Shown here: positions 8,683 to 18,271 of the stretch, piece by piece | Position numbering within the stretch: the first letter of the stretch is position 1 | Layout: each line of letters begins with the position of its first letter | Source: Oscillospiraceae bacterium | Lineage (GTDB): Bacteria; Bacillota; Clostridia; Oscillospirales; Ruminococcaceae | Direction of reading: 5' to 3' | Length of the DNA: 64,000 nt | Assembly (NCBI GenBank): GCA_009783205.1 | Contig: WRHO01000001.1 | Location: forward strand, 62,001 to 126,000 | Notes under the pieces: model-generated | The model's database searches: none | What the model was told of the DNA's origin: nothing | Seen by the model: the letters and a program-made list of their open reading frames with translations, nothing else | Translations under genes and position numbers: made by a program

Positions 8683-9669
8683 TCAATAATTTTGTAGCAT
8701 ACTGAACATCATTTCGTATCCCGCCCGATTTAAATGAACACCGTCGGGTTGTGCGTATCTCGAATCCAAAAAATCGTTTGTATCTCGAAGAGCCGCATTA
8801 AAATCAACTAAATCTATTCCTCCCCCGCGTTGTTCCCCGAAAAAAGCCTTTAATGCGGAGTTGAACCCATTTATCAAATCGTTTGTTAACCCGTATTCGT
8901 TTTCCGCTTCTACCGGCGGAAGGGTTAAAACCACAACGCTTATTGCGGGGTGTGCAATTCTTATGTCAACCGCCATAGAATAAACATCAGACGCAATCTG
9001 CGCCGAGTTGGTACCGTCTAAACCGTTGGTTCCGAGCATTATTACCGCACTTTTGAAGTCTTTTACTATTCCGTTTGAGCCAAAAAGCTTTCGCCCGTTA
9101 ATTTCAATATTCTCCGCTTCCGAAGCCATAATCCCGACCTGTGCAAAAACATTCTCGGGGGGGAGGAAATCATATCCGTCTATTCCGGTAAAAATCGAAT
9201 CGCCAATGAAAAGTGTATTTAAAAATGTCGCTATATCATAATTAACAACCGTATAATTTGCGGGAACATCTGCCGGTAACGCATCGCGGGTATCGTTTGT
9301 ATCCGAATTTGCGTCATAATCATATACCTCCGAAAAAACGCCGAAGTATCCGGATTCGTCTTCATCGTAGCCGTCATACCCGTTATTGCCATTATCGCCG
9401 GTTGCGTTAAGCGCGGGGTCGGCAACAATCGCGCCACGAGGCGGCGGAACGGCGTTATAACCGTTATTGTCATTAAACCTTCCCGCTTCCGATTCGGGAT
9501 TTGAGTATATATAAAGGAAAACGAGCGCGGTAATCATAACGATAATTACGGCGATTGCCATAATAAATATAAGAGAATTGAACCGAAAAGCCGTTTCCGA
9601 CGTTTCCTCCGTTTCATAAATGGTGTTCAATTCGTATTCCTGCGCTTCTGACCGCCCTTTATTAGGCAT
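8683..9669 (-). CDS. Membrane-anchored SGNH/GDSL hydrolase
   Basis: A 328-residue protein with a short cytoplasmic head, one transmembrane segment (about 32-55), an Asn/Gly/Asp-rich linker (about 65-130) and an extracellular SGNH esterase domain. Catalytic blocks are visible: GDS in FIGDSIF (about residue 156), the oxyanion GTN in MLGTNGLD, and the Asp-His pair in PDGVHLN near the C-terminus. Such enzymes remove or transfer acyl groups on cell-wall glycans. No MBOAT acyltransferase is present in the window. It is transcribed from the promoter at 9757-9785 together with the DUF4358 lipoprotein. Confidence 0.85.
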   Translation of the reverse strand: MPNKGRSEAQEYELNTIYETEETSETAFRFNSLIFIMAIAVIIVMITALVFLYIYSNPESEAGRFNDNNGYNAVPPPRGAIVADPALNATGDNGNNGYDGYDEDESGYFGVFSEVYDYDANSDTNDTRDALPADVPANYTVVNYDIATFLNTLFIGDSIFTGIDGYDFLPPENVFAQVGIMASEAENIEINGRKLFGSNGIVKDFKSAVIMLGTNGLDGTNSAQIASDVYSMAVDIRIAHPAISVVVLTLPPVEAENEYGLTNDLINGFNSALKAFFGEQRGGGIDLVDFNAALRDTNDFLDSRYAQPDGVHLNRAGYEMMFSMLQNY

Positions 9670-9756
9670 GAAAGGTCTCCCCTATTTCTTGAAGTCATTT
9701 TAATAATTCGGTAAAATTCAGATAAAATTCACATAATAATAAATATTTGCCTTTAC

Positions 9757-9785
9757 ATCATAACATATAAAAATTGGAAAGTCAA
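9757..9785 (-). promoter_or_regulatory. SigmaA-type promoter of the SGNH/DUF4358 pair
   Basis: TTGACT (9780-9785) and TATGAT (9757-9762) on the minus strand with 17 bp spacing, about 90 bases before the SGNH start. The rest of the 208-bp divergent gap (9670-9877) is AT-rich and holds only a weak TTGACT for yerC near 9840. Confidence 0.6.
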
Positions 9786-9877
9786 CAAATTTTATACAAC
9801 TTATTTTAAAAGTTTTAATATAACTTATTTAAAAGCTTATTGACTTTTTTACTTTATCATGTTAAACTGTTAATATT

Positions 9878-10168
9878 ATGAAAAAAATATTAGAAAAAAC
9901 CTACACCGATTATTTGTATAAGGCGGTACTCTCGCTTGAAACTTCCGAAGAATGTCGCGCTTTTTTTGAGGACATTTGCACGGGGAACGAAATAACGGCA
10001 ATATCCCAAAGATTATACGTAGCAAAGCTCTTAAACGAGAAACACGTATACAACGATATTGTTAAAATGACCGGTGCGTCGACCGCAACAATAAGCAGAA
10101 TCAACCGCTCTGTACAATCGGGGAGCGGGGGTTATGATATTGTTTTTGAACGGGTTGACGGCAAATGA
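9878..10168 (+). CDS. yerC: YerC/YecD-family TrpR-like DNA-binding protein
   Basis: A 96-residue protein with the Trp-repressor fold. The helix-turn-helix is the C-terminal half: EITAISQRLYVAKLL, then IVKMTGASTATISRINRS, matching the YerC/YecD group (single domain, no obvious tryptophan-pocket conservation). Family members are small cytoplasmic regulators of unknown target in Bacillota. It starts a tight run of genes: its stop overlaps the methyltransferase start (ATGA at 10165). Confidence 0.88.
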   Translation: MKKILEKTYTDYLYKAVLSLETSEECRAFFEDICTGNEITAISQRLYVAKLLNEKHVYNDIVKMTGASTATISRINRSVQSGSGGYDIVFERVDGK

Positions 10169-10938
10169 GTCTTGTGCAAAGCATGAGCGGCGACGGTTAC
10201 GGCGGATTTGCCGAGTTTTACGACCGATTGGTTTGCGGGTTTGATTATGCCGCCGTTACCGAATATTACGATGAAATAATTCGCGAAAACGGCATAAACG
10301 GGGGAATACTCCTCGATTTAGCCTGTGGTACGGGGAACTTATCGGTAAGACTCGCCGACTGCGGTTGGGACGTTATTGGCGTCGATATATCGCCGGAAAT
10401 GTTGTCTTTTGCAAAAACGCACGATAATGTTTCATATATTTGTCAAGATATGACCGAACTCGATTTGTACGGGACGGTCGACGCGGCGGTATGTTGCTTC
10501 GACGCGTTAAATCATTTGCTCGAGGAAAAGGAACTTCAAAGGGCGTTCGAAAGGGTCGCGTTGTTCATGAACGAAGGCGGCGTGTTCGTATTCGATATGA
10601 ACACAATCTACTGTCACGAAAAAATCCTCGGCGACAATACATTTTTATCGGACACCTTTCAAAAAAACGACAATGTTTTTTGCGCCTGGCAATATTATTT
10701 AGGAGAGGAGCATATGCTGACAATCTTTCTTAATATATTCGCCGAGCGCGAAGACGGTTCATATTGTCGAAGGGAAGAGCTCAACAGAGAACGGGCATAT
10801 AGCTTGAACACAATTGGCGAACTATGTGAACAATCCGGCTTTAAAATAGTGGGAATGTATGATTTTCTCACAAAAAATCGAGCCGATGAAAATAATAAAA
10901 GGGTGGTATTTGTATGCAAACGAGTAAAGGCTGTATAA
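10165..10938 (+). CDS. Class I SAM-dependent methyltransferase
   Basis: A 257-residue Rossmann-fold methyltransferase. The SAM-binding motif I is LLDLACGTGNLSVRLA (about residues 48-62), with the acidic loop GVDISPEML after it, QDMTELDL (motif II) and FDALNHL (motif III), in the order of the UbiE/YrrT-like group. The substrate cannot be told from sequence. Translation is coupled to yerC by a 4-base overlap, and the 3' end overlaps glmU by 25 bases. Confidence 0.85.
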   Translation: MSLVQSMSGDGYGGFAEFYDRLVCGFDYAAVTEYYDEIIRENGINGGILLDLACGTGNLSVRLADCGWDVIGVDISPEMLSFAKTHDNVSYICQDMTELDLYGTVDAAVCCFDALNHLLEEKELQRAFERVALFMNEGGVFVFDMNTIYCHEKILGDNTFLSDTFQKNDNVFCAWQYYLGEEHMLTIFLNIFAEREDGSYCRREELNRERAYSLNTIGELCEQSGFKIVGMYDFLTKNRADENNKRVVFVCKRVKAV

Positions 10939-12293
10939 TTTTAGCGGCGGGCGACGGAAAGAGAATGAAATCTGAAAAGCCCAAGGTTCTGATGGAGGTG
11001 TTGTTTAAGCCTATGTTAGAATGGGTTCTTGACGCAGTAAGCGCGGCGGGTATTGAAGATACGGCGGCAATAATAGGGAATAACGCCGAGCTTTTGGAGG
11101 GGTATCTCAAAAATGAACCTAATGTTCAGATTTTTCACCAAACACAACGTAAAGGAACGGGACACGCCGTTATGCAGGCGGAATCGTTTTTAGCAAAATT
11201 GAAGGAAGCGGACGGCGACGTTCTCATACTATGCGGGGACGCTCCTTTTATGGATTCCGAAACAATAGAGGGTGCTTATGATTGTCATAAATCACAAAAT
11301 AATGATGTTACGGTAATTACCGCCGATATTACACAACCCGCAAATTACGGTAGGATTTTGCGGAACGGCGAGAGGTTAGAAGGAATTGTCGAGGAAAAGG
11401 ACTGTACAGACGAACAACGCAAGATAAATGAGATTAATTCGGGCGGGTATTGGTTTAAAGTCGCGGCGTTGCTTGACGCGCTCCCAAAGCTGACTACCGA
11501 AAACAAATCCGGCGAATATTACCTCACCGACGCGGTCGGCTTAACCGGGAACGCGGGCGCGTTTAAAACAACCAATCAACGGGTTGTTCTCGGGGCGAAC
11601 GACCGACGGGGATTGCGAGAGTTAAACAAAACGGCGGCGCAAATAACGATTGAGCGACATTTAGACAACGGCGCAGATATAATCGGAGACAATGTTTTAA
11701 TAGGCGCAGATGTCGTTATCGGCAAAGATACCGTCATTATGCCGGGTACTATTATAAGAGGTGAAACCGTAATAGGCGGCGGCGGCGTAATAGGCCCCAA
11801 TTCGTTGATTGCGGATTGTGAAATAGGCGATAATGTTACGCTTAACAATGTTCACGCCTTTTTGTCGAAAATTGAGGACAACGTAAAGGTCGGGCCGTTT
11901 GTGCATATTCGCCCGGACAGTGTTTTGAAAAACGGCGTGAAAATCGGTGATTTTGTAGAGGTTAAAAACTCGGTTATAGGCGAAAAAACCGCAATCGCTC
12001 ATCTGACATATATCGGCGACAGCGATGTTGGGCGGGGCGTCAACTTCGGTTGCGGCTGTGTCACCGCAAATTATGACGGGTTAAAAAAATATCGAACAAC
12101 TATAGGAAACGACGCTTTTATAGGGTGTAACACAAATCTTATTGCTCCCGTAAAAATTGGCGATAACGCAATGACCGCCGCCGGCTCCACCGTTTCGACA
12201 GAAGTCCCCGCAAACAGCTTGGCGATTGAGCGCGGACGGTTAAACATAAAAGAGAATTATGATAAAAATTTAAAGAGGAAGAAGAAATCTTAA
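10914..12293 (+). CDS. glmU: Bifunctional UDP-GlcNAc pyrophosphorylase / glucosamine-1-P acetyltransferase
   Basis: Makes UDP-N-acetylglucosamine for peptidoglycan in two steps. The 459 residues start with the nucleotidyltransferase signature ILAAGDGKRMKSEKPKVL (residues about 8-25), include LCGDAPF and NSGGYWF, and from about residue 250 form the left-handed beta-helix of hexapeptide repeats (IGDNVLIGADVVIG and onward). HIRPDSVL, the NYDG motif and KIGDNAMTAAGSTV identify the acetyltransferase site. It is followed by prs, the same order as gcaD-prs in Bacillus. Confidence 0.96.
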   Translation: MQTSKGCIILAAGDGKRMKSEKPKVLMEVLFKPMLEWVLDAVSAAGIEDTAAIIGNNAELLEGYLKNEPNVQIFHQTQRKGTGHAVMQAESFLAKLKEADGDVLILCGDAPFMDSETIEGAYDCHKSQNNDVTVITADITQPANYGRILRNGERLEGIVEEKDCTDEQRKINEINSGGYWFKVAALLDALPKLTTENKSGEYYLTDAVGLTGNAGAFKTTNQRVVLGANDRRGLRELNKTAAQITIERHLDNGADIIGDNVLIGADVVIGKDTVIMPGTIIRGETVIGGGGVIGPNSLIADCEIGDNVTLNNVHAFLSKIEDNVKVGPFVHIRPDSVLKNGVKIGDFVEVKNSVIGEKTAIAHLTYIGDSDVGRGVNFGCGCVTANYDGLKKYRTTIGNDAFIGCNTNLIAPVKIGDNAMTAAGSTVSTEVPANSLAIERGRLNIKENYDKNLKRKKKS

Positions 12294-12323
12294 AATTTAA
12301 AAAATTTTAAAGGATAATGAATA

Positions 12324-13277
12324 ATGAATTTTCACGGTAAAGATATTAAAATTTTCACCGCTAACGCAAACCCCGCGCTTGGCAAAAGAATAGCGGCAGA
12401 GCTTGGGCTTCCGCTCGGCGAGGCGGTTGTCGAAAGATTTTCCGACGGAGAAATTGCGGTCGGTATAAAGGAGAGCGTTCGCGGCTCTGATGTTTTCATG
12501 GTACAATCGACCTCCGAGCCGGTCAATGATAATCTTATGGAAATCCTTATTATGATTGACGCGTTTAAGCGGGCGAGCGCGGGTTCCGTCACCGCGGTAA
12601 TACCCTATTTCGGATACGCAAGACAGGACAGGAAGGCAAAAGCGCGCGACGCAATTTCCGCGAGATTGGTGGCGGATTTAATAACGGTCGCGGGGGCAGA
12701 CCGCACATTAACCATGGATTTACATTCTCCGCAGATACAAGGTTTTTTCAGTATTCCTCTTGACCATTTACAGGGGGTGCCGTTGCTCGCCGCATATTTT
12801 AAGAGTAAATTCCCCAACGAACATTTAATATGCGTTTCGCCGGACTTGGGTTCGGTGACGCGCGCCCGAAATATGTCGGCTAAAATAGGCGTTGGACTCG
12901 CTATTATCGACAAGCGCAGACAAAAGGCAAATGTAAGCGAGGTTATGAACATTATAGGCGACGTCAAGGATAAAAGCGTAATCATTGTGGACGATATGGT
13001 TGATACCGCCGGAACGCTCTGTAACGCCGCGAAAGCGTTAATAGAAATCGGCGGCGCAAAAGAGGTGTATGCGTCCGCAACCCACGGCGTCTTGTCCGGC
13101 CCCGCGATTGAGCGAATAGAAAAGTCGTATATAAAAGAACTCGTTCTTCTTAACACTATTGATATTCCGCAAGAAAAGCTTATAGACAAAATAAAGGTAA
13201 TCGACACGGCGGAATTGTTCGCACAAACAATTCAACGAATTTATGAGGCGCAACCCGTGTCGCCGTTGTTTAGTTAG
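12324..13277 (+). CDS. prs: Ribose-phosphate pyrophosphokinase (PRPP synthetase)
   Basis: Makes PRPP from ribose-5-phosphate and ATP for nucleotide, histidine and tryptophan synthesis. The 317 residues are full length: the N-terminal KIFTANANPALGKRIA, the FSDGE loop, PYFGYARQDRK, the metal-binding TMDLHSPQIQGFF, and the PRPP-binding signature VIIVDDMVDTAGTLCNAAK (about 212-230). SD AAAGGA lies 13 bases before the ATG. It is 30 bp downstream of glmU. Confidence 0.97.
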   Translation: MNFHGKDIKIFTANANPALGKRIAAELGLPLGEAVVERFSDGEIAVGIKESVRGSDVFMVQSTSEPVNDNLMEILIMIDAFKRASAGSVTAVIPYFGYARQDRKAKARDAISARLVADLITVAGADRTLTMDLHSPQIQGFFSIPLDHLQGVPLLAAYFKSKFPNEHLICVSPDLGSVTRARNMSAKIGVGLAIIDKRRQKANVSEVMNIIGDVKDKSVIIVDDMVDTAGTLCNAAKALIEIGGAKEVYASATHGVLSGPAIERIEKSYIKELVLLNTIDIPQEKLIDKIKVIDTAELFAQTIQRIYEAQPVSPLFS

Positions 13278-13402
13278 AAATTAAACAATAAAAAATTTAC
13301 ATTTAAAATTGTCACATAATGAGCGGATTTTAAACAATTTCCATTTTTTTGCTGTATAATATTTGTATAAAAATACCCCCCGAGACAATACTTTTTATAG
13401 AC

Positions 13403-13427
13403 CGCTTGTATCACACAAATGCAAGCG
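13403..13427 (+). terminator. Hairpin after prs, possible terminator
   Basis: CGCTTGTAT (13403-13411) pairs with ATGCAAGCG (13419-13427) over nine base pairs including one G-U, with a 7-base loop. ACCTGCTTTTT follows, giving a short U-tract six bases away. It separates prs from sigG. Confidence 0.5.
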
Positions 13428-13461
13428 ACCTGCTTTTTAAGTTTTGTCAACGGGGGTGTTT

Positions 13462-14232
13462 ATGTATTATAATAAAGTTGAAATAAGCGGCGTTAATACG
13501 GCTAATCTCAAGGTGTTGAAGGAAGCCGAAAAAATGCGGCTTTTAAAATTGATAAAAGAAGGAGATATGAACGCACGCGAAGAGTTAATAAACGGAAATC
13601 TACGCCTCGTTTTAAGCGTTATTCAACGGTTCGCCGGTCGCGGAGAAAACCCCGACGACCTTTTTCAGGTCGGATGTATAGGTCTTATAAAAGCTATTGA
13701 CAATTTTGATATATCGTTAGAAGTTAAATTCAGCACTTATGCGGTTCCGATGATATTAGGCGAGGTTAAACGATATCTCCGCGACAACAATCAAGTGCGC
13801 GTTTCCCGTTCGCTCAGAGATTTGGCATATCGCGCTATGCAGGCGAAGGAAAAACTGATTAACGAAAAATCCCGCGAGCCGACCGTTGAAGAAATAGCAA
13901 AAGAAATTGAAGCAAAACGCGAAGACGTCGTACTCGCGCTCGAAGCAATAAGCGAACCTCTTTCATTATATGAACCCGTATTTTCCGAATCGGGTGATAC
14001 TATATACGTTATGGACCAAATAGGAGACAATAACGACGACAACAACTGGTTAGACGAAATAGCTTTAAAAGAAGCTATTGAAAACCTCGGGCAAAGAGAG
14101 AAAAAGATTTTGAATTTGCGTTTTTTCCAAGGGAAAACGCAGGTTGAGGTCGCAACCGAAATAGGGATTTCACAAGCACAGGTATCCCGTCTCGAAAAAG
14201 GCGCGCTGAACAAAATAAAGCGAAAGATTTAG
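13462..14232 (+). CDS. sigG: RNA polymerase sporulation sigma factor SigG
   Basis: Late forespore-specific sigma factor. The ATG at 13462 (GGGGGTG Shine-Dalgarno) gives 256 residues starting MYYNKVEISGVNT, the SigG N-terminus (KVEICGVDT in Bacillus); the TTG at 13444 is rejected. Region 2 (NLRLVLSVIQRF, DDLFQVGCIGLIKAIDNFD, KFSTYAVPMI), region 3 and region 4.2 (VATEIGISQAQVSRLEKGAL) are all present. This gene is strong evidence that the organism forms endospores. No spoIIG genes adjoin it. Confidence 0.93.
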   Translation: MYYNKVEISGVNTANLKVLKEAEKMRLLKLIKEGDMNAREELINGNLRLVLSVIQRFAGRGENPDDLFQVGCIGLIKAIDNFDISLEVKFSTYAVPMILGEVKRYLRDNNQVRVSRSLRDLAYRAMQAKEKLINEKSREPTVEEIAKEIEAKREDVVLALEAISEPLSLYEPVFSESGDTIYVMDQIGDNNDDNNWLDEIALKEAIENLGQREKKILNLRFFQGKTQVEVATEIGISQAQVSRLEKGALNKIKRKI

Positions 14233-14245
14233 GGGGAAGCTACTA

Positions 14246-14268
14246 TACCGCTTAACTATCAAATTTCT
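14246..14268. repeat. Solo terminal end of the palindromic element
   Basis: These 23 bases match the right end of the palindrome at 18437-18601 (AAATTTGATAGTTAAGCGG as read on the minus strand). The rest of that element is absent. The minus-strand TGA stop of the metallophosphoesterase lies within it. Confidence 0.65.
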
Positions 14269-16409
14269 GTTGATGATACAGCCCTTCCGGTTGCGTCGGT
14301 TAAATACACCCTATCATTTTGAGCTGACTCAAATTCGGTCTTCATTCGCTTTAAGACAATATCAATATTGTTACCGTCGGTTACAACCCGAACGCTTTCA
14401 CCTGCCCTTATAATGACAGACGGCATTTGCCATTTTAATAAATCATCTTCATTATCAGAAAGATATAATCCTTTTGTAAAAAGAGTGTTTTCGGTTGGGT
14501 TATGAAGTTCGATAATGTCGTCGATAATGATTACCGTCAAGTCGGTTTCAATGACAATAACGCAAATCGGGCAGGTCGGATTTTTACAACAGTGTACGCA
14601 ATGTCCGCCGTTATCTTGACAAAAGTCACAGTCGTATTCGGGCAAGCCTTTGCATATTTCACAGTCCGGAATTGTACATACCCTCTCGCAAATTGCACAG
14701 ATGTGCTGTTTGCAGACAATCACCTCGGGAAGTCCCCCGGGTACGTCTAAATAGAAAACATCTGTGACTCCGTTAGGCAGGTAAGCATAACCCTTGCCGT
14801 CGATTTTAATAGTATAGCTTTTTCCGGCTAATATTGGCTTGTTACCTGCTTGATATCCCATGTTTATGATTGATTCGCCGCCGTTGTATCCATTGACATT
14901 ATAGATAGTTCCGCTTTTGTTTTTAAATGTGTACCCCTCAATATCTACGTCTGAGTTGTTGTTGATTTCGAGAATGACAGAGCCGTTGTTATCATCGCCC
15001 GAAACATCTAATATCGTAAGCGTAACTGCACCGTTGGGGCAAATTTCACAGTGAGGATTGTTACATACTCTTTCACAGTGATTACAAACGTGTAAAATAC
15101 AGTTTTCGTAATCGTGGAATTTGTTGATTGTTATGCTGTCCAAAAGCAACGGTGTATCATCGCCGTTAACTCGATATACCTCAAGAATGAGATTATCGCC
15201 GTCAACAGTCATAACGGTGTATTCGGTGCCGCTGTATTTTGCCGCATTGCTGTCCGACAGCCCCAATAGCCCTAAATCGGTATAAGCAGTCCATTTTTCT
15301 GTTATAACCCAATCGCTCGTATTAAGACCGTATATCAAATCACCCGCGGTTCCTAACGACATATAAAGAGTTCCCTCGGGGTTTACAATCGTTCCGGGGT
15401 GAGCTTTATTTTGGTCAAAGCCCGAATTATCGGCGATTGCCTGCCCTTTCATAAAGTATGAGCGTGAATAAATATGGTCGTGACCGTTAAACACAACATC
15501 AATGTCAAATGCGTCCATTACCGCCCCGTAGCTTTGTTGCATACGGCGTGAATCGCCGTAATACGCCCCTGCGTGTCTTCCCGTACCGAAAATGTCGTGG
15601 TGAAAAGTGGCAACCCTGAATTTTGTTTTGGGATAGGCTTTTATTGCCTCTTTTATAAAGGTTTTCAAAGATGAAAGGTTTTGACGTTCCTCTTCAGAGT
15701 AAATGTTAATATAAAGCACATCGCCGTAACAAAAATAGTAGTCATAACCTTTATTTGAGGAGTATTGTATTGCATTTTCGGGGTGGCTGAACACCATTGG
15801 CAGATATGCCGTGCCGCCGCTGCTGTAATCGTGATTTCCCGCGGCGGGAGCTTGAAGCATACCGCGAAGCTCGGGCGGGGCTACATACTTTTTCATTTGG
15901 GGGTCACTGTTCCCGTCTACAATAAAATCACCGGCAATCAGCATAAACGCCGCATCGGGATTTGCTTCCGTCGCAACGCGGAGGTTATTTGCCCACTCGC
16001 TTCCGGAACCGGTTGAACCAAGCTGAGGGTCGGCTACTGCCAAAATCGAATACGCCGACGGGTCTTGTGTTTTAAATGTAAATTCATCACTCCATGTTGT
16101 TCCGTCTCCTACTTTGTAGGTATATGTTGTTTTTGGGGTAAGCCCCGTTATTCGGGCTTTGTTCGTGTCATAAATCGAGTTGCCGCTTTTATTAACCGCC
16201 GTATACTCGGTGTCGTTCAGCATGACGGAGGCAGTTTTGACCGAGTCCTTCGGAGTTAGCCACGAAATGCCTATCTCGGTTGACTTTTCGCCAATTGTTA
16301 AGGTTATATGGGTGTATTTTGCATCGGCGGCGACAACCTCTATTCTGCCGATTGCGGTTATCGTAAAAGTCACGATAATTGTCATTAGTAAGGATAATGT
16401 TCTTTTCAT
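14259..16409 (-). CDS. Secreted purple-acid-phosphatase-like metallophosphoesterase with Cys-rich linkers
   Basis: A 716-residue protein with a signal peptide (about 1-28), a fibronectin-III-like domain of the purple acid phosphatase type (about 30-112) and a calcineurin-like phosphoesterase domain (about 120-400). The metal ligands are visible: VADPQ (about 125), AGDFIVDG, GNHDYSS (about 191), FHHDIFG and NGHDHIYS (about 307). A Cys-rich hinge (HVCNHCERVCNNPHCEIC), a beta-sandwich lamin-tail-like domain, a second Cys-rich segment (HICAICERVC...) and a second lamin-tail-like domain follow. The last residues SSTEI and the stop run into a repeat end at 14246-14268. Substrate unknown; extracellular phosphate ester or nucleic-acid use is likely. 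Confidence 0.85.
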   Translation of the reverse strand: MKRTLSLLMTIIVTFTITAIGRIEVVAADAKYTHITLTIGEKSTEIGISWLTPKDSVKTASVMLNDTEYTAVNKSGNSIYDTNKARITGLTPKTTYTYKVGDGTTWSDEFTFKTQDPSAYSILAVADPQLGSTGSGSEWANNLRVATEANPDAAFMLIAGDFIVDGNSDPQMKKYVAPPELRGMLQAPAAGNHDYSSGGTAYLPMVFSHPENAIQYSSNKGYDYYFCYGDVLYINIYSEEERQNLSSLKTFIKEAIKAYPKTKFRVATFHHDIFGTGRHAGAYYGDSRRMQQSYGAVMDAFDIDVVFNGHDHIYSRSYFMKGQAIADNSGFDQNKAHPGTIVNPEGTLYMSLGTAGDLIYGLNTSDWVITEKWTAYTDLGLLGLSDSNAAKYSGTEYTVMTVDGDNLILEVYRVNGDDTPLLLDSITINKFHDYENCILHVCNHCERVCNNPHCEICPNGAVTLTILDVSGDDNNGSVILEINNNSDVDIEGYTFKNKSGTIYNVNGYNGGESIINMGYQAGNKPILAGKSYTIKIDGKGYAYLPNGVTDVFYLDVPGGLPEVIVCKQHICAICERVCTIPDCEICKGLPEYDCDFCQDNGGHCVHCCKNPTCPICVIVIETDLTVIIIDDIIELHNPTENTLFTKGLYLSDNEDDLLKWQMPSVIIRAGESVRVVTDGNNIDIVLKRMKTEFESAQNDRVYLTDATGRAVSSTEI

Positions 16410-16528
16410 GTGTTTTAGCTCCTACCTCAATTTTTTAGGATACGCAATAGGATTATAACATAAATGTTGAGTAAAGTCAATAATGTATAAGAAGCGTATA
16501 AGAATTTGCGATTTTTTCAAATATTTGT

Positions 16529-16556
16529 TAAAGTTTATGTTATAATCTGCCGATAT
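16529..16556 (+). promoter_or_regulatory. Sigma-28/SigD flagellar promoter
   Basis: TAAAGTTT (16529-16536) and GCCGATAT (16549-16556) match the motility sigma factor consensus, with spacing within one base of the classic form. It is 50 bases upstream of the flagellin ATG. Confidence 0.8.
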
Positions 16557-16606
16557 AACAAATAAGATTTGTTAGCTTTTTCTTTTTTATAGAAAGTGGG
16601 TGTATT

Positions 16607-18220
16607 ATGACTATACAAAATAATCTTAACGCCATTAGTGCGATAAAACTTTTAAGCGCGGGTATGACTCAAACTAAAAAGTCGAGCGAAAAACTCGCTT
16701 CGGGCTTGGGAATTAATCGTGCGGCGGATAATGCGGCGGGGTTAGCGGTTTCGGAAAAGCTTTTGGCTCAAATAAGCGGCGATTATCAAGCGATAAGCAA
16801 CGCAAACATGGGAATAAGCCTCATAAGAACTGCGGAAGGCGCGTTGGAACAGACAAGTTCGATATTGGGTCGGGTGAGCGAATTAACGGTTCAGGCGGCA
16901 AACGGGATTCTAAGCGGGGAACAACGCGAATTTATACAAATGGAAGTGAATCAGCTTATGTCCGAGGTCGACCGTATATCAAAAGCGACCGAGTTTAACG
17001 GAATAAAGCTTTTAGACGGCTCAATGGGGCAAAACGGGAGCATGAGTGCGGCGGGCATGAAAGGTGTATTCGGCGCGAAGTACGGCACCCGTGAGTTCAG
17101 TACCGAGTTTAATCAAACTATCTCGCTTTCGTCAAATGTCGGAGATGTTTCGGTCAACTTTACCATAAACGCAAGCGGTATAGGCGGCGAAAACGCTATG
17201 TGGAGTCCTTCCGGCAAACAGCTCACAATAAACTTAGCAGAAAACGGAGTTTACACCGACGCACAAATAAATGATTTTATTAAAAATGCAACCTCGGGGG
17301 GTTCGACGGCACCCGCAACCGTTGAGTTTAAATCGGACATCGGACAGGTCGTTGCGGTAAACGCATCCTCGGGTTCTACCGTTTCGGGCGTGCGACAAAG
17401 CACGACGCTCGATTTATCACCGCTCATGTCTTCCGGCGCGGCACTCGCGGGGTTCGCCGATAACATCACCTTTATTGCCAACCAATACGGCTCGCACACG
17501 GTTACCGACGGCGTTTACGCGCATATTAAAATTGTGACCGACGTCAATAACGGCAATGAAGGGGTCAGCATTAACGCAAAAGCACAACCGGGCGTTGCGG
17601 GGGCGGATATAACGCTCCACCTGGCAAAGAATACCGAGTACACAAGCGATTCAATTGCCGGCTACTTAAAAGCCGCCGGGTTTGACTATACGGTGGAATT
17701 GTCCTCGACAACACTTCCTCGCGGCAACACCACCGCGCTCTTCCAAAATAACGCCGCAACCGGCGCGCCAATCAATAGTATGGACGGCGCGGGCTTAGGA
17801 ACCGTCGGTTTTAACGGCAACAAGGGTCTGACGCTCCAAATAGGCGGGAGTAATTCGTCGGAACAGAGGGTAACGGTTGGGATTAACGCAATGGACTCGC
17901 GCTCAATCGGATTGTCCGGAATAGACGTGACTACAACAAACGGGGCGTTCAGTGCAATGGATATGGTGAAGAACGCGCTTAACACCGTGTCACAACAACG
18001 GGCGTCGCTCGGCGCAATGGAAAACAAACTCGAATATACGGTGAACAGCCTTACCGTCAAAACCGAAAACGAAATAGCGGCAAATTCGCGAATCCGTGAT
18101 ACCGATATGGCAAAGGAAATGGTAAATTATTCTAAAAACAAACTTTTGGAACAGGTTGGTATGGCTATGCTCGCACAAGCGAATCAAATCCCACAATTGA
18201 TGACACAATTGTTGAAATAG
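16607..18220 (+). CDS. Flagellin
   Basis: Flagellar filament subunit, 537 residues. The N-terminal D0/D1 part (residues 1-165: NNLNAISAIKLLSAG, KLASGLGINRAADNAAGLAVSE, then AEGALEQTSSIL) and the C-terminal D1/D0 part (about 450-537: LEYTVNSLTVKTENEIAANS, RDTDMAKEMVNYSKNKLLEQ) are conserved. The central about 280 residues form a variable surface domain rich in Gly, Ser, Asn and Thr. No other flagellar gene is in the window, so it is a solo locus driven by the sigma-28 promoter at 16529. A hairpin follows the stop. Confidence 0.93.
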   Translation: MTIQNNLNAISAIKLLSAGMTQTKKSSEKLASGLGINRAADNAAGLAVSEKLLAQISGDYQAISNANMGISLIRTAEGALEQTSSILGRVSELTVQAANGILSGEQREFIQMEVNQLMSEVDRISKATEFNGIKLLDGSMGQNGSMSAAGMKGVFGAKYGTREFSTEFNQTISLSSNVGDVSVNFTINASGIGGENAMWSPSGKQLTINLAENGVYTDAQINDFIKNATSGGSTAPATVEFKSDIGQVVAVNASSGSTVSGVRQSTTLDLSPLMSSGAALAGFADNITFIANQYGSHTVTDGVYAHIKIVTDVNNGNEGVSINAKAQPGVAGADITLHLAKNTEYTSDSIAGYLKAAGFDYTVELSSTTLPRGNTTALFQNNAATGAPINSMDGAGLGTVGFNGNKGLTLQIGGSNSSEQRVTVGINAMDSRSIGLSGIDVTTTNGAFSAMDMVKNALNTVSQQRASLGAMENKLEYTVNSLTVKTENEIAANSRIRDTDMAKEMVNYSKNKLLEQVGMAMLAQANQIPQLMTQLLK

Positions 18221-18271
18221 ACGTTTTCGCGTCTATGAACACAGCTTATCAAAAAAATCAAAAAATATAAC

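Noticed and set aside
12605-13207. 200-residue minus-strand frame opposite prs
   Set aside because: Antisense shadow of a full-length, conserved prs gene.
14233-14258. Rho-independent terminator between sigG and the metallophosphoesterase
   Set aside because: Only a single end of the palindromic repeat is present, with no stem-loop of its own or U-tract.
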